Source: CAZJUO01 sp964549245 | Lineage (GTDB): Bacteria; Patescibacteriota; Patescibacteriia; UBA10025; JAHIVO01 | DNA: 19,533 nucleotides | Assembly (NCBI GenBank): GCA_964549245.1 | Contig: CAZJUO010000020.1 | Span: 1-19,533 of the forward strand | Direction of reading: 5' to 3' | Shown here: positions 9,045 through 16,021 of the stretch, piece by piece | Numbering within the stretch: position 1 is the stretch's first letter | Layout of the letters: every line of letters begins with the position of its first letter | The notes under the pieces: model-generated | The model's database searches: none | Told to the model about the DNA's origin: nothing | What the model saw: the letters and a program-made list of their open reading frames with translations, nothing else | Translations under genes and position numbers: made by a program

Positions 9045-10195
9045 AAAATATCTTGGTAAATAGAAGTAGACTGTTCAGCAATTTTTTTCCAAGAATATTC
9101 CCTGGCAATTGCCGATCCTTGTTCTGTCAATTTTTGCACTAACTCCTGATCGCGTATTATCATATGCAATTTACTGGCCATTTCCTCGATATTACCAACA
9201 CGGTAGTGAATTGCTCCCTGTCCATTTTTTGTTACTTCGCGTAGAGGAGGGATATCTGAAGCAACGATGGGCAACCCGCAAGCCATAGCTTCTAAAAGCA
9301 CGATGCCAAAACCCTCGACCGCGGACGGAAAACAGAACACATTCGATTGTTTCATAATTTTTATAACATCAGAATATTTCTTGATAAATCCATGCATTAC
9401 AATATTGCCGCTCAATCCTAGCTCCTTGATAAGTTTTTTCAGCCTAGGCATCTCCGGCCCGCTGCCGACAATATGGCATTTGATATGCTGATGTTCTTTT
9501 TTTAATATTTTTACCGCCCGAATTAAATCGTTTACCCGCTTGTAGCTGACCAGGCGTGACACACAGCATATACTGATGCCCCTTTCCTTAACTGCTGATA
9601 CTTTATTAACAAATTCCAAATCAATCCCATTAGGCACTACTTGTACAATACTAGGATTGACTTTTGCTTGTAGCAGTTTTTGTTTAGTTGTATGGCTATT
9701 AGCAATTATTACCTTCCATGGCCATGATAAATACTTCCTTTCGTACAGTTCTCCAACGAGTCCAGTAGCCTTGAATAATTTGCACCACTCCCCAAGCCAG
9801 ACATCATGGCAGGTCATAACAGCCGGTTTTTTCAATTGTTTAGCTACCTTGAAAGCCGGATAATACGCAATAATGCTTTGTCCGTCAATTAAATCCGGCT
9901 GTAGCTGGCAACCCAGGGAAATTGCCTGCCTCATAAATTGCCACCTTTTGAACAATTCACCGGCTTGGGTATATTTTCTTTCCGCGCCGCATCGGTATAT
10001 TTCCATTCCTTGAAAAACCTGCTTGCTTTCCGTGCCAGGTTCCCGTGACGTTATTATTTTGATATTGAACTGGCTTGTTAAATTTTTGGCTATTTGCCAG
10101 CTTCTCATTTCAACCCCGCCCCGAGATTCCCCTGCTTCAGAAGCCGGAAAAAATTCAGTTATTATCAATATCGTCTTTTTTTTCGTGTTTTTCAT
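9041..10195 (-). CDS. GT4-type glycosyltransferase
   Basis: The 384-residue product starts MKNTKKKTILIITEFFPAS and has a GGVEMRSWQIAKNL segment typical of GT4 N-terminal folds. PDLIDGQS and AVMTCHDVW follow. The donor fold has SICCVSRLVSYKRVNDLIRA, HIVGSGPEMPRL and E294-x7-E302 (EGFGIVLLEAMACGLP). The first ATG is kept because it places the first beta-strand at the usual distance. This means the gene overlaps the 3' end of the DUF2304 gene by 41 bases, the longest overlap in the operon. It is the first of three GT4 genes that follow the GT2/DUF2304 pair. Confidence 0.92.
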   Translation of the reverse strand: MKNTKKKTILIITEFFPASEAGESRGGVEMRSWQIAKNLTSQFNIKIITSREPGTESKQVFQGMEIYRCGAERKYTQAGELFKRWQFMRQAISLGCQLQPDLIDGQSIIAYYPAFKVAKQLKKPAVMTCHDVWLGEWCKLFKATGLVGELYERKYLSWPWKVIIANSHTTKQKLLQAKVNPSIVQVVPNGIDLEFVNKVSAVKERGISICCVSRLVSYKRVNDLIRAVKILKKEHQHIKCHIVGSGPEMPRLKKLIKELGLSGNIVMHGFIKKYSDVIKIMKQSNVFCFPSAVEGFGIVLLEAMACGLPIVASDIPPLREVTKNGQGAIHYRVGNIEEMASKLHMIIRDQELVQKLTEQGSAIAREYSWKKIAEQSTSIYQDIL

Positions 10196-10514
10196 AATCG
10201 GTTTTTAAAGCCAGTTTGCGTACTATCTGGGTTATCTCGTGCTCTATATGCTCCTGCTTTACATACAGCCTAAATAGTCCATAGAAAATCACAATAATCG
10301 ATAAATAAATGATGGCATCCGCGCCGCGCCCCACACCAACCAATTTTGCCAACACAGCCGTGGTTTGCGGCAGCAAGACAACAATGGGGATCACTATCCA
10401 TAGTAGTGTCCAGGTAATAAACTCCAATAAGGATATCTTTTTTTCCCTGAATCTTAGTACGACCCTGGAGATTACAAATATTGAAAATCCAATTACGATA
10501 ACCTGAATAATCAT
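10155..10514 (-). CDS. DUF2304 family membrane protein
   Basis: The 119-residue product has three predicted membrane segments (about 1-18, 29-49 and 66-87) and a charged cytoplasmic tail. The GRGADAIIYLSIIVIFYGLF segment followed by a LYVKQEHIEHEITQIVRKLA helix is the characteristic signature of DUF2304. Members commonly sit next to GT2 polyprenyl-phosphate glycosyltransferases, and here the ATG directly abuts the stop of such a gene. The function of DUF2304 is not established; the pairing suggests a membrane partner that anchors or assists the transferase. The last 41 bases overlap the following GT4 gene. Confidence 0.85.
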   Translation of the reverse strand: MIIQVIVIGFSIFVISRVVLRFREKKISLLEFITWTLLWIVIPIVVLLPQTTAVLAKLVGVGRGADAIIYLSIIVIFYGLFRLYVKQEHIEHEITQIVRKLALKTDYEKHEKKDDIDNN

Positions 10515-11183
10515 TTATTTGAGTATCCTTAAAACTACTAATTTTATAAAAGTTTTTACTCCGACAAAAAATCCCTGCCCTTTTGATAATGAGTAATCGG
10601 TATAAATAGCTTTGATGGGTATTTCCAAGTATTTCAGTTTATTTATTTTCACTTCCCGTATGATCTCTGACGATACTTCCATTTTATTGGCCCGCAAATC
10701 CAGTGAATATGCCGCCTGGCGGCTAAAAGCCCGCAGCCCTGATTGGCTATCTGACACTTTCATGCCAAACAGCAAATATGTTATGATATTCCCCAGGCCA
10801 TTATACATTTTCCGCAACCACGGCATGCCACTGGAGGAGTGCATGCGAGAACCTACCACAACGTCAGCACGGCCTCGCAGTATCGGATCAATTAGCCTGG
10901 CAATATCATCAGGCTGATGCTGTCCGTCCGCGTCAAAGGTAACGATAATGTCCGCTTGTTCCATAAGTGCTTTTTTTATTCCCGTGCCCAAAGCGCCGCC
11001 TAAACCGCGGTTAATAATATGGCTACAAACAATGACCTGGTTTCTCTCGGCAATCTCTTGGGTGGCGTCTGACGAACCGTCATTAACTACTACTATATTT
11101 TGGTAATTTTTTTTAACATTAAATAAAACATTGCTCAATGTCTTTTCTTCGTTAAACGCCGGGATAACTATAAACACCTTCAT
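10515..11183 (-). CDS. GT2 glycosyltransferase, dolichyl/polyprenyl-phosphate type
   Basis: The 222-residue GT-A fold enzyme opens with VFIVIPAFNEEKTL. It has VVNDGSSDAT (nucleotide binding), an NRGLGGALGTGIKKAL segment and the metal-binding D84-x-D86 in FDADGQHQPDD. QSGLRAFSR follows. This pattern is that of dolichol-phosphate-mannose-synthase-like enzymes, which move a sugar from a nucleotide donor to a polyprenyl phosphate on the cytoplasmic face. The product could supply the lipid-linked sugar used by the GT-C-like membrane proteins nearby. It lacks the extra C-terminal membrane helices of the longer family members; the adjoining DUF2304 protein may replace them. The start overlaps the stop of the upstream membrane protein gene (ATGA). 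Confidence 0.93.
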   Translation of the reverse strand: MKVFIVIPAFNEEKTLSNVLFNVKKNYQNIVVVNDGSSDATQEIAERNQVIVCSHIINRGLGGALGTGIKKALMEQADIIVTFDADGQHQPDDIARLIDPILRGRADVVVGSRMHSSSGMPWLRKMYNGLGNIITYLLFGMKVSDSQSGLRAFSRQAAYSLDLRANKMEVSSEIIREVKINKLKYLEIPIKAIYTDYSLSKGQGFFVGVKTFIKLVVLRILK

Positions 11184-11509
11184 TTTTTAAATACTTTATG
11201 GTTATCGTCAATAAATATTGAAAAGCCTAATAATGCTATTATCAATCCAGTGGCAATAGTAAGCAGCCAAACGGTATTGGTTGTCCCTTCGGCGGTTACA
11301 TACACGATAAGCATTCCCAAAACTGAAAATAATACGATCAAAATATAATTAAATTTTCCTGGATGTTTATTTTCGTGCTGTTCATATGGCGAAACAAAAA
11401 TACTGACTATTGAAAATACGGCAATGACGATTAATATGTAATTTGGATTAAAGGTATTACTGACAAACCCTGGCAGATTACTTTCGATGATAGATAAAAT
11501 TAAATACAG
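11180..11509 (-). CDS. Membrane protein, N-terminus lost in assembly gap
   Basis: An open frame runs from the N-run at 11510 to TGA 11180-11182, giving 109 residues with no start codon in view. It encodes at least three hydrophobic helices (NYILIVIAVFSIVSIF, YILIVLFSVLGMLIVYV and WLLTIATGLIIALLGFSIF) and a basic end. The stop overlaps the ATG of the GT2 gene, the same coupling seen down the operon, which strongly supports this frame although no complete open frame exists. I do not recognise the family. It is probably an accessory membrane protein of the glycan pathway. The true gene extends into sequence missing from the assembly. Confidence 0.7.
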   Translation of the reverse strand: MYLILSIIESNLPGFVSNTFNPNYILIVIAVFSIVSIFVSPYEQHENKHPGKFNYILIVLFSVLGMLIVYVTAEGTTNTVWLLTIATGLIIALLGFSIFIDDNHKVFKK

Positions 11510-11519
11510 NNNNNNNNNN
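11510..11519. other. Assembly gap (10 Ns)
   Basis: Ten consecutive Ns join two contigs. A gap of exactly ten is usually a placeholder rather than a measured length, so the true distance, and any genes inside it, are unknown. It truncates the minus-strand membrane protein gene on its left. Confidence 0.98.
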
Positions 11520-11520
11520 C

Positions 11521-11577
11521 AATATTGATTTTTATAGAAACCGTATCATTACTATCAAAATAATCAGAAAATTATAA
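11521..11577 (+). CDS. Possible 3' end of a plus-strand gene entering from the gap
   Basis: Immediately right of the Ns, one plus-strand frame reads 18 codons to a TAA at 11575-11577. The sequence is basic and isoleucine-rich (NIDFYRNRIITIKIIRKL) and would be an ordinary C-terminus for a cytoplasmic or membrane-associated enzyme in this AT-rich genome. No family can be assigned from so few residues. The opposite strand offers no better continuation of the truncated membrane gene: its frames either stop or lack a start here. The call is weak and would imply that the gap hides a change of coding strand. Confidence 0.25.
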   Translation, partial: NIDFYRNRIITIKIIRKL

Positions 11578-11669
11578 GACACCTCCCTGATATGCGATTT
11601 GTACTTGCTTATTCTAAACGTAAAAACCATTTTAGTAATTGTTGGTAATTGCTCAAATGTATGTTGTAT

Positions 11670-11698
11670 TTGACTTAATTATATCCTTTGGTTATGAT
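11670..11698 (+). promoter_or_regulatory. Sigma70-like promoter for the surface protein gene
   Basis: TTGACT at 11670-11675 and TATGAT at 11693-11698 are separated by exactly 17 bases, a near-consensus promoter. Transcription would start near 11705, about 30 bases before ATG 11735. The promoter lies inside the frame that would begin at TTG 11639, which argues for the downstream ATG. Confidence 0.75.
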
Positions 11699-11734
11699 CA
11701 TAATATAACAAATATAGGCATAATTTTCAAGCTG

Positions 11735-13306
11735 ATGAAAATACTGGATGAATACATAAAAAAACAAAACTCAAAAACCGCGGTACGCATAGTTACCGAA
11801 GTAGGGATAATATTTATTATCTTACTGATTTTTGGCCTAATTAATAAAAACTTCCTGTTATTTTCCAATAGTGTTCATTTTGAATATACGTATCCTGAAA
11901 ATACGCAAGTTATCCGGCCCATCACCCCTCTGGTTGAGAAAACTGTTTTTTCGGAGCAAAATACCTCTAACGATAACGATCAGATCAGCGCACTAAAAAA
12001 CCAGTACATTGATACGGAATTGGCTGAATTATCTTTAAACCTGCCCTCTACGTATCAACCTGATAAACTGCATACGCTCAAGGTAATGCTTGAATTCGTT
12101 CCGCAGGAAATAACCGAGCTTTCTATAACACCCAAAAACGTTTCACCCGATGGAACAAATGCATATCAACCAATTTACAATAAAGCACTTGATGACCTTG
12201 ACTGGGAAGTACTTGAGGGAGAGGATACTGATTTATGGCAGAAATACCCAGACTACCGTTCTATTCATGAATTCACTGCCAACCCGCCTATAGACTCCAC
12301 AAAAATATCAGCTTCAAAAGACGAAGAAATTAAAGCCGCGGAGTATTTTACTGAATTCAATCAGTCAGACATTGTCGATAAGCTTATTAACAAGGACCAA
12401 AACACCAGCCTATCACAAACCCCGTATATGGAAGGTATGGTAACCGCATACACCTTCGTAACAAGCAGCGACAACGCAGTTTTTACTATCCGAAAACATG
12501 ATATAAATTATTATGAAGGTGAAGATATCGTGCCAATTAAAATATATGACGACAATGGCAATCTAATATCAGATGAGATCATAGAAGACGATGGTATCCT
12601 TGCTTCAAATAATAAAATTGGCCAAGACCAGACAAAAATTATTACTTTGTCGGGACTTAGGCACAAGATTGTTAAAATTGTTGCTGGTGGAACAGATTCT
12701 TACACCAAAATTATAACCAATCAACCGTACTTGGTGGTGCAAAATTCAATTATGATTCAAGACAGCCTTTTTGATAACGATACACAGCCTTATACCCTTT
12801 ATACGAACGCCCAAAATATTGAAATACCTTTCTGGCATGTACCCCGCACCAACCAAACGTTGACTATAAATAATTCTTCTGAATCGATGATTAACTTCAG
12901 CACTGGCAATACTGCCAGTGAAATAATCGAACTCGGCGAACCGGCTGATGAAATTAATACCATCACTCTAGAAAAAAACCATATATTTTTAAAAAGCGCC
13001 GACTATTCTTTGAACAGGTATTTTTCTTTTACCAAAGAATCATTTTTTAATCCTAAGCCATTAGACATCAAAAATCTTGATATCAGCAAAGACACTGCCA
13101 AAAACTCCTCAATAAAGTACATCCTGACTTCATATAAAAAACCCGAAGCAAAAGATAACTCTTTATATGTAGAAAAAGAATTTACCATAAATCCAGATAA
13201 TTTTTCTGAAGATAATATATTTACCTTACTTTTCAAAAATACCTCATATAATAAAAATCAAGCCCAGTACAAGATCATATCCGTTGAACTAGAATTATCC
13301 AAATAA
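11735..13306 (+). CDS. Membrane-anchored extracytoplasmic protein of unknown function
   Basis: The 523-residue product starts at ATG 11735. A longer frame from TTG 11639 would contain the promoter and is rejected. A short basic cytoplasmic N-terminus (K9, K10, K14, R18) precedes one hydrophobic helix (about 19-36). Everything after it, nearly 490 residues, should lie outside the membrane. That part is rich in Asn, Asp, Ser and Thr with alternating hydrophobic residues, suggesting beta-sandwich domains. It includes a segment (YEGEDIVPIKIYDDNGNLI) resembling jelly-roll folds. There is no cysteine, no catalytic motif and no sortase or lipobox signal. It is convergent with the GT-C-like gene, six bases apart. 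It could be a glycan-binding or cell-surface structural protein, or a glycosylation target. The function is unknown. Confidence 0.85.
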   Translation: MKILDEYIKKQNSKTAVRIVTEVGIIFIILLIFGLINKNFLLFSNSVHFEYTYPENTQVIRPITPLVEKTVFSEQNTSNDNDQISALKNQYIDTELAELSLNLPSTYQPDKLHTLKVMLEFVPQEITELSITPKNVSPDGTNAYQPIYNKALDDLDWEVLEGEDTDLWQKYPDYRSIHEFTANPPIDSTKISASKDEEIKAAEYFTEFNQSDIVDKLINKDQNTSLSQTPYMEGMVTAYTFVTSSDNAVFTIRKHDINYYEGEDIVPIKIYDDNGNLISDEIIEDDGILASNNKIGQDQTKIITLSGLRHKIVKIVAGGTDSYTKIITNQPYLVVQNSIMIQDSLFDNDTQPYTLYTNAQNIEIPFWHVPRTNQTLTINNSSESMINFSTGNTASEIIELGEPADEINTITLEKNHIFLKSADYSLNRYFSFTKESFFNPKPLDIKNLDISKDTAKNSSIKYILTSYKKPEAKDNSLYVEKEFTINPDNFSEDNIFTLLFKNTSYNKNQAQYKIISVELELSK

Positions 13307-13312
13307 TTCTAT

Positions 13313-14848
13313 TTACTGGACTTTGTATAGTTGAAACTCCTCATCCTCGTTTACGAGCAAATAGTGCTTTTTGGCATACTCGCCTAGTTGCGCTTCTTCG
13401 ATATCAGGATTAGCTTTTAGCAATAGATGCGTGACGGCGTGTTTTTTTATTACCCCATCCAATTCCGCGGGATCTTCAAAAGCACTTATTATATCAAAGT
13501 AGCCCTCTCTTTGTATCTTATCTTGGGAAAAACTTAAATGCTTAGGACGAACGCCAATCACATTATGCTCTGTCAATCCAGAAAAAATATGTGACAATTG
13601 TTCATCCATAAAGACGACGCTATCTTTTGGCAAATCAGCCGCAATACCAAAATCAACCGACTGATCATGGTAATACGATTGCTGATACGTAAATGGCTGC
13701 CAATCGTCAAAAACCTTATATTTATAATTCATATATGAAACGCCTAGGACGATAACCAAAGATAATACTAAAAATATTTTTTTATAATTTAATCTTGATA
13801 CATACACCACCCAACCGGCCGTTCCGGCAAAAACCAGCAAAGGCGCAAAACGCCAATAAAACCTTATTGGCACGGGCGTATACCCGGTGAGAATTATCAA
13901 TACAACAGTACAAAATAATAGTATCAGAAAATAAAGTCTTTTTTTCGAATGAAAAAGAAAAAATACTCCCAATACGCTGATTCCGGCAATCATTAAATAG
14001 GCATATAAACCATTAAAAATACTGCTGATGCTGGTTTCACTGACTATTTTACTTTCGTCTCTTACAACATTTAAGGTATCATTGCTATAAAAATACTTGA
14101 GCTGGTCATACAATGGCCAGGTAAAATTTATTAGAAATATGGCTACGGGTGAAGCAATAAGCAGCCACGTATAATTATTAAATCGCTTATGAATAATTTC
14201 ATTAACCACCAGCGCAAAAATACCCAGGAACAAATACAAACCGGTTAGCATATGCGTATTAAAAAGAACAAAACCAACGATAACCAACATTACCCATCGG
14301 TTCATTTTATCTTTTTCTGCTTTGATAAATGTATACGCGAAAGCCAGTCCTAAAAAAAATAGTCCCGTAACGAAAAAATGATAAAACGGTCCAATCCACA
14401 AAGCCTCATTAAAAGAAAACATATTGGCGCTTATTTGGCGGCTCGGCCCCCATAGAAAAAATAATAAAAGCGGAAACAAGAAATAATATTTATACTCTCT
14501 CAAAACCGTACGAGCGAAAAAATAAGCGCAAGCAACAAAAAATATAATATTTACCAGTCCAAAAAACAAATAGGTGTTGATGGTGGAAATATTGAGCGTA
14601 TGAGAGATGATAGCTATGAATGTCAAATATGAGCCGCTTCGCGGATCAGGATCACCGCTCGTAAAAAAAGGCGTATTTATCTGGTTGTAATTATCGACTT
14701 TTAGTTCGTTAATGATAGCCAAATGGGTCCAAAAATCAGTATTGCTTTTTTGGGGATACAAATCAATAAAATAAAAATAGTAAGCAATACCGCACATTAT
14801 AACTATAAAGGTAACTATAAATACAGTGGCTTTGGTGGGTTTATGCAC
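13313..14848 (-). CDS. GT-C-like multi-spanning membrane protein with C-terminal soluble domain
   Basis: The 511-residue product starts at GTG 14848. No in-frame ATG lies upstream, and the first helix (about 8-27) follows at once. The first outside loop has an Asp-x3-His motif (D38, H42 in TDFWTHLAIINEL) and a second loop rich in Asp and Ser (TSGDPDPRSGSYL). About ten further hydrophobic segments lead to a soluble C-terminal domain of roughly 120 residues. Layout and motif spacing match the protein at 5216-6811, although sequence identity is low. GT-C transferases take sugars from polyprenyl-phosphate carriers on the outer face, so this may glycosylate a lipid, polymer or the neighbouring surface protein. 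Transferase activity is inferred from architecture only. Confidence 0.75.
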   Translation of the reverse strand: MHKPTKATVFIVTFIVIMCGIAYYFYFIDLYPQKSNTDFWTHLAIINELKVDNYNQINTPFFTSGDPDPRSGSYLTFIAIISHTLNISTINTYLFFGLVNIIFFVACAYFFARTVLREYKYYFLFPLLLFFLWGPSRQISANMFSFNEALWIGPFYHFFVTGLFFLGLAFAYTFIKAEKDKMNRWVMLVIVGFVLFNTHMLTGLYLFLGIFALVVNEIIHKRFNNYTWLLIASPVAIFLINFTWPLYDQLKYFYSNDTLNVVRDESKIVSETSISSIFNGLYAYLMIAGISVLGVFFLFHSKKRLYFLILLFCTVVLIILTGYTPVPIRFYWRFAPLLVFAGTAGWVVYVSRLNYKKIFLVLSLVIVLGVSYMNYKYKVFDDWQPFTYQQSYYHDQSVDFGIAADLPKDSVVFMDEQLSHIFSGLTEHNVIGVRPKHLSFSQDKIQREGYFDIISAFEDPAELDGVIKKHAVTHLLLKANPDIEEAQLGEYAKKHYLLVNEDEEFQLYKVQ

Positions 14849-14937
14849 GTAATGATAATTATAATGGTTGATAAACTATATAAAAAGTATACACTATATA
14901 AGCAGTTGGCGGCTAGTCCGAAAATACCCATTAAAAA

Positions 14938-14970
14938 AGTTAATTATTATACTTGACTATATAATTAACT
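14938..14970. promoter_or_regulatory. Perfect inverted repeat, candidate operator
   Basis: AGTTAATTAT (14938-14947) and ATAATTAACT (14961-14970) are exact reverse complements, 13 bases apart. The axis of symmetry falls on the -35 box of the promoter that serves the five-gene cluster, and the right arm fills most of the -35/-10 spacer. A protein dimer bound here would block RNA polymerase. The first gene downstream encodes a ribbon-helix-helix protein, a fold that commonly binds such sites, so autoregulation is likely. The base composition is very AT-rich, which raises the chance of coincidence. Confidence 0.5.
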
Positions 14971-14980
14971 ATGATATACT
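14953..14980 (+). promoter_or_regulatory. Sigma70-like promoter for the sulfate-activation cluster
   Basis: TTGACT at 14953-14958 and TATACT at 14975-14980 are 16 bases apart. Transcription would begin near 14987, about 25 bases before the ATG at 15012. This is the only strong promoter I see for the plus-strand genes up to 18443. Confidence 0.7.
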
Positions 14981-15011
14981 ACCAAACATTATATCTAATA
15001 CATAACAACTT

Positions 15012-15230
15012 ATGAAAGAAAAACATAGATACACCACTATTTCTATTCCGGTTCAGCTGAATGAAAAGATAAAAGTTAAAATCGAAGGCACGGGTTTTCA
15101 TTCTGTTTCAAGTTTTGTGATATACGTGCTGCGCCAGCTCGTTTCCTCTGAATCCTCCTCACAAAAAGGATTTAGCAATAAAGACGAAGTGACAATCAGG
15201 AAACGGCTAAAAAAACTTGGATATTTTTAA
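15012..15230 (+). CDS. Small ribbon-helix-helix protein with CysD-like C-terminal tail
   Basis: The 72-residue product has a CopG/Arc-type RHH pattern. A strand (YTTISIPV, 7-14) is followed by helix A (15-25), a GTGF turn and helix B (SVSSFVIYVLRQLV, 31-44). RHH dimers bind DNA through the paired strands. After a serine-rich linker (46-53), residues 54-72 form a charged tail ending RLKKLGYF. The same tail shape ends the product of 18225-18443 and the CysD protein. The gene has its own promoter, overlapping an inverted repeat, and heads the cluster; the next gene starts 21 bases later. It is probably an autoregulator, with the tail sensing or docking on a cluster enzyme. It could instead be purely an adaptor. 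No Shine-Dalgarno sequence precedes the ATG. Confidence 0.8.
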   Translation: MKEKHRYTTISIPVQLNEKIKVKIEGTGFHSVSSFVIYVLRQLVSSESSSQKGFSNKDEVTIRKRLKKLGYF

Positions 15231-15251
15231 TTATTTAAACATATATCAAAC

Positions 15252-16016
15252 ATGCTTATCATTGGATTGGACGGGGCTACCTGGGATATTATCAGACCAA
15301 ATATTGATCAGCTCCCCGCCTTTAAAAAACTTATTGAAAATTACGATGATTATACCATTAGCCTAAAACAAAAACCCTGGTCTGCTTCAGTCTGGTGCTC
15401 TATGTTCTCGGGTAAGACCCCGGAAGAACACCAGCATTTAGATTTTGTCAAAGACGATAAAGTATTAACCAGAAACGACGTCAAGGTAAAATTTATTTGG
15501 GATATCATGGACCAGCAAAATAAATCAGTAGTGGCGCTCAATATACCCTTTATTGTTCCGCCGTATAATTTCAAGGTTGATTTTGATCCGCCCGGACATG
15601 GCGTTCCGCTGACGCAGGAGGAGTTAAACGCGGAAATATCCATGATCACTGATAAAGTTGAAGAAATTAAAAAAAACAATAATCCTGAACTGTTAATCGC
15701 CGTGTATACCGCTTTGGACAAGATGTCCCATCTCCATTGGGGGGAACAGTCTTTAATTGATTATTATAAAAAAATCGATCAGGCCGTAGAAAGGATTAAC
15801 GCCCTAGACGAACAAATACTTTTTTTATCCGACCACGGATTTACTGATTACGACAAAGCCCCCATTCAAACGCTGCCCAAGATTACTTCAACGGGCAATG
15901 AATTAAAGGGTGACCACCACCCTGACGCTATAGCCATTGGAAAAAATATGCCCTTTAAGGTTTCCCAGCCTATGGACGTTTTTAATGGATTACATAATCA
16001 CTTTAATATTAAATAA
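15252..16016 (+). CDS. Alkaline-phosphatase-superfamily phosphodiesterase/sulfatase-like hydrolase
   Basis: The 254-residue product starts with IIGLDGATW, where D7 is the first metal ligand of type I phosphodiesterase/nucleotide-pyrophosphatase proteins. WSASVWCSMFSGKTPEEH (43-60) is the nucleophile region; by its distance from SG, S44 aligns with the catalytic Ser/Thr. Further metal ligands are plausible at D156 and H160 (LDKMSHLHW), D194-H195 (SDHGF) and H222/H223 (GDHHPDAI). All key positions seem present, so it should be active on a phosphate or sulfate ester. It has no signal peptide and is compact compared with typical family members of about 400 or more residues. It starts 21 bases after the RHH gene, and cysD follows after five bases. 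The cluster suggests an intracellular nucleotide substrate, perhaps APS, PAPS or PAP; this is inference. Confidence 0.85.
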   Translation: MLIIGLDGATWDIIRPNIDQLPAFKKLIENYDDYTISLKQKPWSASVWCSMFSGKTPEEHQHLDFVKDDKVLTRNDVKVKFIWDIMDQQNKSVVALNIPFIVPPYNFKVDFDPPGHGVPLTQEELNAEISMITDKVEEIKKNNNPELLIAVYTALDKMSHLHWGEQSLIDYYKKIDQAVERINALDEQILFLSDHGFTDYDKAPIQTLPKITSTGNELKGDHHPDAIAIGKNMPFKVSQPMDVFNGLHNHFNIK

Positions 16017-16021
16017 CCCTT

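Noticed and set aside
9576..9863. Plus-strand frame of 95 codons
   Set aside because: Antisense to a GT4 gene with intact motifs; composition is that of a shadow frame.
10612..10917. Plus-strand frame of 101 codons
   Set aside because: Antisense to the GT2 gene covering its catalytic motifs; no independent support.
11520..11640. Minus-strand continuation of the truncated membrane protein or a 32-codon frame there
   Set aside because: The frame from the ATG-like site stops before the gap, and the frame open into the gap lacks a start codon, so nothing can be called.
11639..11734. TTG start for the surface protein
   Set aside because: A near-consensus promoter (11670-11698) lies inside this extension; ATG 11735 gives a normal basic N-terminus and anchor helix.
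15350..15721. Minus-strand frame of 123 codons inside the hydrolase gene
   Set aside because: Antisense shadow of a well-supported gene; no recognisable domain.
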